From assembly GCA_017935625.1 (NCBI GenBank), contig JAGBHC010000005.1, forward strand, positions 1-64,000: a stretch of DNA of 64,000 nt, given 5' to 3'. A model generated the notes under the pieces. The model was given only the letters and a program-made list of their open reading frames with translations. It did no database searches and was not told the DNA's origin. The position numbers and the translations under genes are program-made. Below are positions 48,073 through 56,274 of this stretch, one piece after another (position 1 is the first letter of the stretch; the number at the start of each line of letters is the position of its first letter). This DNA is from Rikenellaceae bacterium. GTDB lineage: Bacteria; Bacteroidota; Bacteroidia; Bacteroidales; Rikenellaceae.

Positions 48073-48987
48073 ATGATAAATACCATAATCAAAGAATATC
48101 TGACCGACCACAAACGGTTGGTGATACCCTCGTTCGGAGCCTTCGTCAAGAAAGAGGGCGAAGGCATTGTCGTGTTCATGGAGTTCCTGAAGAAGGACGA
48201 CGGCGTGCTGGCCGGCCTGGTCGCTGCCAGGATGTCTGCGGGGATGAACGAAGCCCTCGATGCGATTGACCGCTATGTCGTTTCGGTAAAGGCGGCTGTC
48301 GAGAAGAGCGGCGGATTCGTGATTCCCGGGGTGGGGACCCTGTGCGTGAACGGCGACGGTTTCTATGCGCTCGATTACAAGACCTATGCAGCTCCCGCGC
48401 CCTCCGCGGTGCGTCCTGCGAAGCCGGAAGTGGCCGCTCCGCAGCCGGTCCGGGAAACGTCCGCGGTGAAAGAGCCTGCGGTCGCTCGGCCGACGCCCCG
48501 TCCGGCAGTTCCGCAGGAGAGTCTCTCCGGGACGAAGTCGGGCGCAGCGCAGGCCCAGGCTCCGGCCGTGACTCCGTCGGCAGCGGAAAAGGCTGCGGAG
48601 AGAGTCGTCCGGCCCCGGAGCGAGGCTCCCCGGTCGGAGGTCGGAGGGCAGGCGCCGGTTGCGGCAGGTACCGATGTGCCGGTTTCGAAGCATGAGGGGC
48701 GGGGAACGCTGGATGCGATAATCGACTCGCAGAACAGTCAGTCGGCCGCGAAGTCGTCGGACGGCAGAAGCGAGGTCAAGGGACTGAAATATGCCGGCGA
48801 CGGGGTAAAGACCGTCGGTCGTTCACGGCCCGGACGCAAGGTGGACAAGGTGATGATTGTCGCCGTGTTGGCGGCTCTGGTAGCCATTGCCGCGATGGTC
48901 TATGGCGTAATGAGCGACCCGGGGCCCGAATTCGTGCTCGGTGAAGAGCAGCCGGTGGAGACCGAAATGCAGCAGACGGCGGAGTAG
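48073..48987 (+). CDS. HU-like (CCDC81-type) membrane protein
   Basis: 304 residues from ATG 48073, which is preceded by GGAAAGAG; the frame opens earlier at 48034. The N-terminus (about 1-100) has two HU/IHF-like pieces: INTIIKEYLTDHKRLVIPSFGAFVKK and VEKSGGFVIPGVGTLCVNG. A long Pro/Ala/Glu linker (about 115-230) follows, and one membrane helix near residues 257-280 (MIVAVLAALVAIAAMVYGVM) ends in a short acidic tail. Proteins of this layout in Bacteroidota may tether DNA or septal factors to the membrane. Function unknown. A sigma54 activator follows 14 bp downstream. Confidence 0.8.
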   Translation: MINTIIKEYLTDHKRLVIPSFGAFVKKEGEGIVVFMEFLKKDDGVLAGLVAARMSAGMNEALDAIDRYVVSVKAAVEKSGGFVIPGVGTLCVNGDGFYALDYKTYAAPAPSAVRPAKPEVAAPQPVRETSAVKEPAVARPTPRPAVPQESLSGTKSGAAQAQAPAVTPSAAEKAAERVVRPRSEAPRSEVGGQAPVAAGTDVPVSKHEGRGTLDAIIDSQNSQSAAKSSDGRSEVKGLKYAGDGVKTVGRSRPGRKVDKVMIVAVLAALVAIAAMVYGVMSDPGPEFVLGEEQPVETEMQQTAE

Positions 48988-49001
48988 TTTTTTACGGAGG
49001 A

Positions 49002-50255
49002 ATGATAGGTATGGATGTCGTTTCTGTAAAACAGCGGTTCGGAATAATCGGTAACAGCGAGGCGATGGTGCGCGCACTGGAGATTGCTCTCCGGGTGGCT
49101 TCCACCGACCTGTCGGTGCTGGTTACCGGCGAGAGCGGAGTGGGCAAGGAGTTCTTCCCCCAGATTATACACAGTTACAGTTCGCGCAAGCACGGCAGAT
49201 ACATCGCGGTGAACTGCGGAGCCATTCCCGAAGGAACGATTGATTCGGAGTTGTTCGGTCACGAGAAGGGGGCTTTCACGGGGGCTACCGATTCCCGCAA
49301 AGGCTATTTCGAGGAGGCCGACGGCGGCACTATTTTTCTGGACGAGGTCGCAGAGCTGCCCCTATCGACGCAGGTCCGCTTGCTGCGCGTGTTGCAGTCG
49401 GGCGAATTCATCCGGGTGGGTTCATCGAAGATTCAGAAAACCAATGTCCGCGTGGTCGCGGCGACGAATGTCGATTTGCAGCAGGCCATCTCTTCCGGAC
49501 GCTTTCGGGAAGACCTCTTCTATCGGTTGGCGACGGTGCCCATTCAAGTGCCCCCTCTGCGTAACAGAAAAGAGGATATCTATCTGTTGTTCCGTAAGTT
49601 CGCTACCGACGTGGCGGTGCAGTACCGCATGCCGGCGATTGTGCTGGACGACCAGGCCCGCCATGTGCTGGAGAACTATTACTGGCCCGGAAACATCCGC
49701 CAGCTCAAGAATGTGGCCGAACAGATTTCGGCCATAGAGGAGTCGCGGAACGTGACGGCGGAGATAGTGGCCAAATACTTGCCCGTGATTCATGTCGGGG
49801 CTCCGGCCTTGTTCGGCGGCGACACGAAGGCGGTCGGCGACGAACGCGAGCTATTATATAAGGTGTTGTTCGACATGCGGCACGACATCAATGAGCTGAA
49901 GCGGATGATGTCGGAGGTGATGTCCGGACAGCGGAGCGGCGCTTCGGGCTACTCGGCCGCACCCACGGTGGAGCAGCCGGCGGAACCGGTTATCGGGTTG
50001 TTGCCGGGAAGCAGCTATCCGGTGAGCCGGAAAGCGGAAAATGCGGTCGAGCCGCAGTATGCCGATACCGTGACGGAGGTCGTGGCCGATGAGACTCCTC
50101 GTCAGGAGCTGACCAAGGAGCAGGTGCAGCGCGACGCAATTGTGAAGGCATTGCAGCGTTATAACGGCAGACGCAAGGAGGCGGCCAAGGAGCTGTTCAT
50201 CTCCGAGCGGACGCTGTACCGAAAAATCAAGGAGTTGGGTATAAATGAATTTTGA
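49002..50255 (+). CDS. Sigma54-dependent transcriptional activator without receiver domain
   Basis: 417 residues. The AAA+ domain begins almost at the N-terminus: Walker A GESGVGKE (43-50), GAFTGATD (90-97, sigma54 contact), DGGTIFLDEV (Walker B) and RFREDLFYRL. A Fis-type helix-turn-helix ends the protein (NGRRKEAAKELFISERTLYRKIKEL). No receiver, GAF or PAS domain precedes the AAA+ part, so control must be by level, by another protein or by small ligands. In Bacteroidota this gene usually precedes lptE, as here (6-bp gap), which suggests a link to envelope stress. Confidence 0.93.
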   Translation: MIGMDVVSVKQRFGIIGNSEAMVRALEIALRVASTDLSVLVTGESGVGKEFFPQIIHSYSSRKHGRYIAVNCGAIPEGTIDSELFGHEKGAFTGATDSRKGYFEEADGGTIFLDEVAELPLSTQVRLLRVLQSGEFIRVGSSKIQKTNVRVVAATNVDLQQAISSGRFREDLFYRLATVPIQVPPLRNRKEDIYLLFRKFATDVAVQYRMPAIVLDDQARHVLENYYWPGNIRQLKNVAEQISAIEESRNVTAEIVAKYLPVIHVGAPALFGGDTKAVGDERELLYKVLFDMRHDINELKRMMSEVMSGQRSGASGYSAAPTVEQPAEPVIGLLPGSSYPVSRKAENAVEPQYADTVTEVVADETPRQELTKEQVQRDAIVKALQRYNGRRKEAAKELFISERTLYRKIKELGINEF

Positions 50256-50261
50256 CGGATA

Positions 50262-50780
50262 ATGAAAGCTAAACTTAAGATATGGGCCGTGGCGATTCTG
50301 ATGGTTTCGACGAGTGTCTTCTCGGCTTGTTCGGTTAAGATTTCCCTGTCGGGAGCCTCGATTCCCCCGGGAGCGAAGACCGTGAGCATCGCCTATTTCC
50401 CGAACAATGCGCCGATGGTGGCCCCCATGTTGAGCACGACGCTCACCGAAGCGCTGCAGGACAAGTTCCAGCGGCAGACCCGGCTGGAGCTGGTGAACGA
50501 GAACGGCGATTTGGCTTTCGAGGGCGAGATAACCAACTACACATCGACTCCGGCCTCCATCTCCGCGCAGGAGGTCGCGCAGCGGAACAAGCTGACCATC
50601 ACGGTCAAGGTGCGTTTTACCAATGCCATCGAGCCGGAGTGGAATTACAACAAGACTTTTTCTCAGTTTGCCGAGTACGATGCCTCCATGTTGTTGCAGG
50701 AGGTGGAGACCGGTTTGATAGAGGAGATTGTGGCCATGTTGGTCGAGGACATATTCAATGAGGCGGTAGCGAACTGGTAG
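50262..50780 (+). CDS. lptE: LPS-assembly lipoprotein LptE family
   Basis: 172 residues. Lipobox FSAC with Cys23. The mature part shows the Bacteroidota LptE pattern: VSIAYFPNNAPMVAPMLSTTLTEALQDKF, AFEGEITNY and NKLTITVKVRFTNAI. It plugs the LptD barrel and helps insert LPS in the outer leaflet. It is 1 bp before the next gene. Confidence 0.88.
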   Translation: MKAKLKIWAVAILMVSTSVFSACSVKISLSGASIPPGAKTVSIAYFPNNAPMVAPMLSTTLTEALQDKFQRQTRLELVNENGDLAFEGEITNYTSTPASISAQEVAQRNKLTITVKVRFTNAIEPEWNYNKTFSQFAEYDASMLLQEVETGLIEEIVAMLVEDIFNEAVANW

Positions 50781-50781
50781 T

Positions 50782-51264
50782 ATGGAGCAGCGGGACGAAA
50801 AGAGAATGAGCGAAGTCGATATGCAGGCGGCACTCGAGAAGTACGAGTGGTTCGCGACGGCCCGTTATGCGTCGGGAGCGGTCGATGCCTATCTGCTGCT
50901 GCCGGTTGCGGGTTACGGAGTCGGAAGTTCTTCGCTGAAAGAGATTTCGGCGGAAGAGCTGGTGCGCAGGTCTACGGCCGAGCTCATCGATTCGTTCCTG
51001 AATGCGGGCGACTACAAAGTGGTTCCCCGCGATGACGAAGTCTTCGACAAGAGTCTGCTGGAGGAGGGGGCGGATGCGTCCGCAGCGGCGGAAGACGCTG
51101 AGTTCGTGAGCGAAGATTTGGCTGAAATCTATCGGCAGCAGGGGCTTTTGGAGCAGGCCAGGGAGCTATATGTGAGATTAAGTTTGATAAATCCGAAAAA
51201 AAGTGTTTATTTTGCCGAAATTATATCGGAGATAGACCGTGAATTGAATAGTATAAACAATTAA
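50782..51264 (+). CDS. Small TPR-like protein between lptE and secG
   Basis: 160 residues with no signal peptide. An N-terminal helical part (AALEKYEWFATARYASG) is followed by an acidic linker (about 95-110) and one TPR-like hairpin at the C-terminus (AEIYRQQGLLEQARELYVRLSLINPKKSVYFAEII). Its position between lptE and secG is conserved in Bacteroidales to my knowledge. Role unknown. Confidence 0.75.
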   Translation: MEQRDEKRMSEVDMQAALEKYEWFATARYASGAVDAYLLLPVAGYGVGSSSLKEISAEELVRRSTAELIDSFLNAGDYKVVPRDDEVFDKSLLEEGADASAAAEDAEFVSEDLAEIYRQQGLLEQARELYVRLSLINPKKSVYFAEIISEIDRELNSINN

Positions 51265-51277
51265 TAATTTTTTGAAG

Positions 51278-51628
51278 ATGTATATTTTTTGCATTGTATT
51301 AATTCTGATTGCCAGTGTTTTCATGATTCTGGCTGTATTGGCGCAGAATCCCAAGAGCGGTATGGCAGCCAACTTCGGAGCATCCAATCAGGTGATGGGT
51401 GTACGTCAGACTTCCGACTTTTTGGAGAAAACCACCTGGGGACTTGCCGTTGCAATCGTCGTTCTCAGTCTGGTGGCTACGATGTCCATGCCTAAGGAGA
51501 GCGTCATGTCGAGCAAGAGCGAGTTGGAGCAGGCTATCGAAAAGAGTCTGGACGGAGGCAATACATTGGCGAATCCGATTCAGCTTCCGACACAGGGTGC
51601 GGAAGAGGGCGAGGGTAGCGCCGAATAG
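51278..51628 (+). CDS. secG: Preprotein translocase subunit SecG
   Basis: 116 residues from ATG 51278 (MYIFCIVLILIASVFMILAVL). Two membrane helices (about 3-22 and 52-71) flank the conserved cytosolic loop QNPKSGMAANFGASNQVMGVRQTSDFLEKTTW. The variable C-terminus is Ser/Glu-rich. Accessory part of the SecYEG channel. It is last in the cluster; the first clear terminator is at 51797. Confidence 0.95.
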   Translation: MYIFCIVLILIASVFMILAVLAQNPKSGMAANFGASNQVMGVRQTSDFLEKTTWGLAVAIVVLSLVATMSMPKESVMSSKSELEQAIEKSLDGGNTLANPIQLPTQGAEEGEGSAE

Positions 51629-51796
51629 GGTTCGCGAGTCGGTTCTTCTCGCCGCGAGGCGTGGTCCTCGGTTTCGGTTTCACATTGCAAAAGGTGCTAA
51701 GGTATCGGCAACCGTGAGACATCGGCTTCAGACTTTTGTGAAAAGGATATCGGCGAGAATAATCCTCAGCGAAATTTGACGGCGACCCGTTGAGTC

Positions 51797-51826
51797 AGGC
51801 GGCAGATGATTCTGCCGCCTTTTTTT
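51797..51826 (+). terminator. Strong terminator downstream of secG
   Basis: AGGCGGCAGA pairs perfectly with TCTGCCGCCT across TGAT, then six T. It is about 170 bp after the secG stop. Confidence 0.9.
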
Positions 51827-51830
51827 GTTT

Positions 51831-52079
51831 CTTGTCCGATAGTTGCCAACGAAACCGAAAACATGTTCTTCCGGCATCCCGCCGATACTGCTTTCGATAT
51901 CCAGCACAACCAATCGAAATTCAGTTTCGGAACGCGAGGCAGCAGCGGATTTTGCCGTCCTGTCCGATAGTCGCCAGCGAAATCGAAAACATGTTCATCC
52001 CTGCATCCTGCCGGTACATGCTTTCGATATCCATCCAGTACAATCACTCGGGATTCAATTTCGGGACGCGAGGCAGCGA
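51831..52079 (-). pseudogene. Two tandem decayed fragments of an XRE-regulator gene
   Basis: Copies at 51831-51944 and 51960-52079 read on the minus strand as relatives of the middle of the XRE gene at 53326 (its bases about 53469-53586). Shared protein text: LPRVPKLNFDW for RFPKLNSDW, and KNMFSVSLATIG for KNVSSVSLANG. Both copies have lost the helix-turn-helix and carry shifts, so they cannot encode a working regulator. Confidence 0.75.
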
Positions 52080-52886
52080 AGTTTTTCGATTCATTGTCCG
52101 GTTGCGGATGTTTTTGCTCGGGGAGGCTCGACTCGCATATTCCGGAAAAGTTCCCGGTCGGGGTGCGGGGGCTTGTCGCTTTCCGAGTACTCGGTGGAAC
52201 CTTCCGATTCGCTTCAGCCTTTCGAAAGCGACGTTGCTGGATAGCCGAGATTCGCAGTTGTTTTTGTTTTTCTTTTTTTTTGTTAGTTCCCGGGTGAGTA
52301 TTGGAAGTGACTCCGGTTTCTGCGTTGTCATGCACTGATACGTTGTCCCGGCCCGATTGATTCTGCGGATTCCTTTTTCGGCGGTTTGGGGACTGTGGTT
52401 CTGTTCCCGTTTGCGTGCACTGTTTTATTCTCCGTGTCCTTGTGCGGGGGGCTTTTCGTTGTACGCTGTGGTGCTGTCGTGTTGGTGTTGTCGCCATTCT
52501 GTTGCAGCCTCGCTGCAAGAGTGGCGAAGGTGATTTCATGTGTATTGTTTTTCCGATTTGCGTTTGCGGTGCGGAACGGAGCTTCGTGTATGCGGAGCCT
52601 CCGATGCTCGTGTCCGGACGGCGGCCATCTACCATCTCTACTTGTCGAAGGAGAGTAGTGAATAGTCGAGCGGCCTGCTGTGCCAGCCGGGCCCGGGAAA
52701 AATGACAGCGCATTATTCGGCCGGCATGTGGCTAAACTAAAGTAAAACTTTAAGTGTTCTCGGGGCTGCAATTATTCCGGTCCCGGCTTGAAATTTTGCC
52801 CGGAACTTCTTCGTGATTGAAGAGGAAGCCATTGTTTTAATACTTGTTGGAGGTTGGGGGATAAGTCAGAAGAGTAGGGTAGTTGT

Positions 52887-52902
52887 TTTTACAAATGTAA
52901 AA
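52887..52902. promoter_or_regulatory. Palindromic site TTTTACA-AA-TGTAAAA
   Basis: Seven-base perfect arms about 420 bp upstream of the XRE gene. The arms resemble the TTACAAAA/TTTTGTAA half-sites around that gene's promoter, so the same regulator may bind. Confidence 0.45.
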
Positions 52903-53128
52903 TAATACAGGGGAGAAGAAGCTAATTTCATGTATTTACCATAAATTATTCTTATAGCATATGTAAGCCCGAATTCGGGAGGTTGAAATGTAAATTTAAT
53001 GATTGTATTTTTATGCGTAAATATATAAAAATCAATAGTTTATTTTGTTTATGTAAATCTATTTTTAACCGTTTGTCGGCTTATTGACTGCGGAGCTTTC
53101 AGATAGATGTATTTGCAAGTGTTTTATA

Positions 53129-53152
53129 TATGTAAATATATGATTATCAATT
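53129..53152. repeat. 24-bp AT-rich motif shared with the helicase island
   Basis: Matches 15773-15796 with two mismatches. It lies about 175 bp upstream of the XRE gene. Confidence 0.45.
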
Positions 53153-53270
53153 GTTATTATGTTTATTGTTAAAGTGTTTGTTTTGTTTATTCAGTGAGCT
53201 TTAGACTTGGAATATTATTGCCGGGGAGAGAATATCGGTTCGGCTCTATTTTTGGGGTACGGCTATTGTT

Positions 53271-53345
53271 TTACAAAATTAAAATGTCTATTTTTGTAAA
53301 GTTCTAACGGTTGTTACAAAAGTGTATGAAGAATAGATTACAAAA
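53271..53345 (+). promoter_or_regulatory. XRE gene promoter with repeated TTACAAAA half-sites
   Basis: The -7 box TATTTTTG is at 53289-53296. TTACAAAA occurs at 53271-53278, inverted (TTTTGTAA) at 53292-53299 over the -7 box, and again direct at 53315-53322 and 53338-53345, the last one inside the coding start. This arrangement suggests autorepression. Confidence 0.55.
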
Positions 53346-53817
53346 GTTTATGCAGGCAGAGGGGCTGTCGGCCAGTCGTTTAGCTGATATGCTGGACATA
53401 CAACCGTCGAATGTATCTCATATTTTGTCGGGTCGCAATAAACCCGGTTATGATTTCCTGACAAAAATATTGTCTCGCTTTCCGAAGCTGAATTCCGACT
53501 GGCTGTTGTTGGGTATCGGAAGTATGTATCGGCGGACGGATGCAGGGAAAAACGTATCTTCGGTTTCGTTGGCAAATGGTTTGGACAGCGGCGGGAATTC
53601 GGAGTATAGCGGAACAGCGGATTCCGGACGGAGCGACGAGTCTGTCGGCGAGCCGTCGGGAAATCCGGAATGCGAAGGGGCTTCGATGGCTCCCTCCTCT
53701 GCGTTCGTTGTACCTCCTCCGGCATCCGACGCTGCGGGACGAAAACCGGGGGTCGATGTTTCGCAGGTTATCGTGCTCTATGAAGACGGGACATTTACGG
53801 CGTACCGGCAGCGTTGA
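53326..53817 (+). CDS. XRE-family helix-turn-helix regulator
   Basis: 163 residues from ATG 53326. The N-terminal domain (about 1-65) is a Cro/CI-type helix-turn-helix: LQKFMQAEGLSASRLADML, then QPSNVSHILSGRNKPGYDFLTKIL and RFPKLNSDWLLLGIGSMYR. A low-complexity Ser/Gly/Pro middle (about 80-135) leads to a short conserved tail, VSQVIVLYEDGTFTAYRQR. This form is common in gut Bacteroidales as a house regulator. It lies in a decayed island with no adjacent target and is probably autoregulated through the TTACAAAA sites. Confidence 0.85.
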   Translation: MKNRLQKFMQAEGLSASRLADMLDIQPSNVSHILSGRNKPGYDFLTKILSRFPKLNSDWLLLGIGSMYRRTDAGKNVSSVSLANGLDSGGNSEYSGTADSGRSDESVGEPSGNPECEGASMAPSSAFVVPPPASDAAGRKPGVDVSQVIVLYEDGTFTAYRQR

Positions 53818-54656
53818 TTCGGAGCAGAGGGCGAATGCGAATGCTGCGGATGAATCTCGAGACGGTGGCAGTGCAGAGAGTAAACATACCGTCGATTTTG
53901 GGGCTCTGCTTTGTCTTATCTGGGGGTGGCTGGAATTCGCTACACAGCGATTCGAAAAATTATCCGCTGGAGTCTTCGGTTTCGACCGAAATGTCAGGTG
54001 CTGCTGTCCGTCTCTGTTATCTCGACGTCGGATATTTCAAAGCCGATTTTTAGCGCTTGCGTTGGGGCCCCGAAAAAGCCTTCCATAAATCGGTTGCGCC
54101 TGTTCCATGATTTAGTTGATGTCGGAAGAAAATAGGTTTGCCGCTTTCCTTTTATCCTTTGTCATGAGGCGAACATTCATTCGAGACTCAGCCGCCGTTT
54201 CTGCGAACAAGTCAGTCGGTCGGTGCGGGGCGATAAGATAAGAGTTTGCAACAACGAGGTGGTTTCGCTCGAAATAGATTCGATGTTCGTGGTCGGCACT
54301 TTTTTGAACCGTTCGTGAGTTCATATTATATATATGTATTCGGAATACTGGAGTTCTGGAACGTTTAGAAAAGATTACGACCTGCAGCTACTGTCGTAAC
54401 TTTTCTATGCGCCTGGAGAAAAGCAGAGAGAGATTTGCAACGTGCCGCAGAGCTCCACAGCTGCTCGATTGCGCACAAAAAATCCTTGAAGCACGCGTGC
54501 GATGCCAATGCTGTCAGAGTCGAGCGCGAGTTGGGAAGCTGGAATTGCGCCGAATTATTTTCCATCATGGGTGCGAACGTGTAATCGGACCGGCCGCAGA
54601 CGGTGTTGCAGCAGTTTTAGAGAATGTTACATTAATGAAATAATATTTATATTATG
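53818..54656. other. Non-coding or decayed stretch after the XRE gene
   Basis: About 840 bp with only broken coding traces. A plus-strand tail at about 54205-54318 (EQVSRSVRGDKIRVCNN, then VVSLEIDSMFVVGTFLNRS, stop) reads like the end of a real protein, but no start or family is visible. Short frames on both strands at 54365-54643 overlap each other and are not supported. Confidence 0.35.
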
Positions 54657-54896
54657 TTAAATTATGTATCGGTGGATTTTCCGTATCTCTATTATGCGTC
54701 CACCGGATATCGTTTTGCCACAGGAATTTAAGCATTGGCTCATACCCACCATCCTGTCACATCTGTCGGCTGAAATTCCATACCTTATATAAAAAAGGTG
54801 GATTTCTGTTCTGAAAGCAAAGGATGCGGCGGCAGATTCGAATGCCGACCATTTCGGATATGTTGTCTTCTTTTTCGTCTTTTTTAGCTTGTTCAT
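54657..54896 (-). CDS. Possible small basic protein, unknown
   Basis: 79 codons with a fair ribosome site (AAGAGAG, 5 nt before ATG). The N-terminus is very lysine-rich (MNKLKKTKKKTTYPKW), loosely like the leader of Bacteroidales small secreted peptides, but there is no GG cleavage site and no export or modification gene nearby. An inverted repeat (ATCGGTGGA at 54668 and TCCACCGGAT at 54699) lies over its 3' end. It may be a frame-shifted relic. Low confidence. Confidence 0.3.
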   Translation of the reverse strand: MNKLKKTKKKTTYPKWSAFESAAASFAFRTEIHLFYIRYGISADRCDRMVGMSQCLNSCGKTISGGRIIEIRKIHRYII

Positions 54897-55234
54897 TGTT
54901 TCTCTCTTAATTTTTTACACAACTATTCGGCCATCCCGGATTGTCTCGTTTGATTCTATATGCTGTATAATTGATTGATAATATGCTATATCTGCTTTAA
55001 ACCGGCACAGAACCGTTTATTCCCTTTCGATTCGATATTATAAGCCCAAGGTATCGCGCACCTCTCGATTCGAGTGTGAGGGTTTGGGAACGGCCGTTAC
55101 GGACGTAGCCGGTTTATATCATTTCTTAATTACCGGCTGTTGATTTGTTGAAAATTAGCAATATAGTGATAAGTTACACCTAAGGGAATAGATACCCCAG
55201 AACACACGCGATTCGAATCGACTGTTTGTCATGC
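54897..55234. other. AT-rich gap before the znuA promoter repeat
   Basis: About 340 bp with nothing I can support. Confidence 0.4.
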
Positions 55235-55397
55235 AGGAATTCGGAAATGGCGGCCGCACGCCGACGACTTTCGGCTGACTTCGTTCGTGTTTTTCAGCGA
55301 ACGTCCCGCTTTTTGTCTTGAACGTATTTTGATTGCGACCGCCTTTCCGGCTCGGGCTGGCGGTGTTTTCGTTTTCGTCGAATATTGGCTATCTTTG
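55235..55397 (+). repeat. Promoter-bearing dispersed repeat, tandem pair upstream of znuA
   Basis: The proximal unit is 55316-55397 (82 bp): it starts TCTTGAACG, has an ACCGCC...GGCGGT hairpin, then TTTTCGTTTTCGTCGAATAT, and ends in the -7 box TATCTTTG (55390-55397), 23 bp before the znuA ATG. A diverged distal unit ends at 55315 (TTTTTCAGCGAACG, then a box of the type TTTTTG); its left edge near 55235 is approximate. Confidence 0.7.
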
Positions 55398-55419
55398 TCG
55401 TTGAAATTAAGAGAAGGAC

Positions 55420-56271
55420 ATGCGAAAAATAGTATTAGCGACAGCGGTTTTATTGTCGGGTGTGTGGGGCTGTGTTTCGGAGCGGAATGCGAAGCCTGAA
55501 TTCGTAGCTACGATATTGCCAGTCAAGTACATCGTGGAGACGATTACCGGCGGAGATATGAAGGTGAACGTGCTGGTCCCTCCCGGAGCCGGCCCCGAAA
55601 CCTATGAGCCTACCCCACTTCAGATGGTGGAGTGCGAGCGGGCTGAACTGTTGTTCTCCACCGGTTTGATAGATTTCGAAAAGACGATGACCGAGAGAAT
55701 CGGCGGCAGAGCCGAGGGGGGCGTGGTGAATCTGAGTCAGGGAATCGAGCTGGCGGAAGGTGCATGCGGACATGTTCATGACACGCACCATTCGCACGTG
55801 CACGGGGCGGACCCCCATATATGGCTGTCGGTTCGCAACCTGAAGGTGATGGCGGCCAATGCCTGGCGGGCAATCGAAGCGCGTTATCCCGATTCCACCC
55901 GCTACCGCGAGAATTTCACAGAACTTGTGTCGGTTCTCGATTCGGTTGATAGACAAGTTTCCGCACGTATTACCGAAGGTAAATATTTAATTACGTATCA
56001 CCCTGTACTGACCTACTATGCGCGGGATTACGGATTGCATCAGCTGGCTATCGAGCAGGATGGCAAGGAGCCGTCGGCCGAGCATCTGCGGGCCGTAATA
56101 GATACGGGCAAAATGATGGGCATCGGGACGGTGTTCTTCCAGAGCCAGTTCCCTGCGGCTTCGGTGGAGACGGTGGCGGCGGATTGCGGTGCGGAAGCGG
56201 TGGAAATAGACCCCCTGGCAGAAAATGTGGTCGATAATATATTGAGTATAACCGATTTGATAACACGATAG
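55420..56271 (+). CDS. znuA: Zinc ABC transporter substrate-binding lipoprotein
   Basis: 283 residues. Lipobox VWGC with Cys18. Cluster A-1 fold of TroA/ZnuA: ATILPVKYIVETITGGD near the N-terminus, a His-rich loop at about 118-133 (HVHDTHHSHVHGADPHIW) typical of zinc capture, YLITYHPVLTYYARDYG and EPSAEHLRAVID, and the Asp ligand near the end (VEIDPLAENV). It delivers Zn2+ to ZnuB/ZnuC. znuC follows after 3 bp; the permease lies apart at 63031. Confidence 0.93.
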   Translation: MRKIVLATAVLLSGVWGCVSERNAKPEFVATILPVKYIVETITGGDMKVNVLVPPGAGPETYEPTPLQMVECERAELLFSTGLIDFEKTMTERIGGRAEGGVVNLSQGIELAEGACGHVHDTHHSHVHGADPHIWLSVRNLKVMAANAWRAIEARYPDSTRYRENFTELVSVLDSVDRQVSARITEGKYLITYHPVLTYYARDYGLHQLAIEQDGKEPSAEHLRAVIDTGKMMGIGTVFFQSQFPAASVETVAADCGAEAVEIDPLAENVVDNILSITDLITR

Positions 56272-56274
56272 GAT

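Larger units (their letters stand above)
52080..53270. other. Low-coding AT-rich stretch before the XRE gene
   Basis: About 1.2 kb with no supported gene. The first half (to about 52740) keeps long open frames on both strands, but none resembles a family; the minus frame 51766-52713 only gives the XRE-fragment similarity at its end. The second half is very AT-rich with repeated TGTAAAT-type words (near 52990, 53050 and 53131) and the palindrome at 52887. Confidence 0.45.

Noticed and set aside
51766-52713. 315-codon minus-strand frame downstream of secG
   Set aside because: Only its last third resembles anything (the XRE fragments); the rest is compositional, and the secG terminator lies in it.
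55020-55110. tRNA-like arms near CGATTCGAG
   Set aside because: No full cloverleaf or acceptor stem could be drawn; I found no tRNA or rRNA gene in the window by eye.
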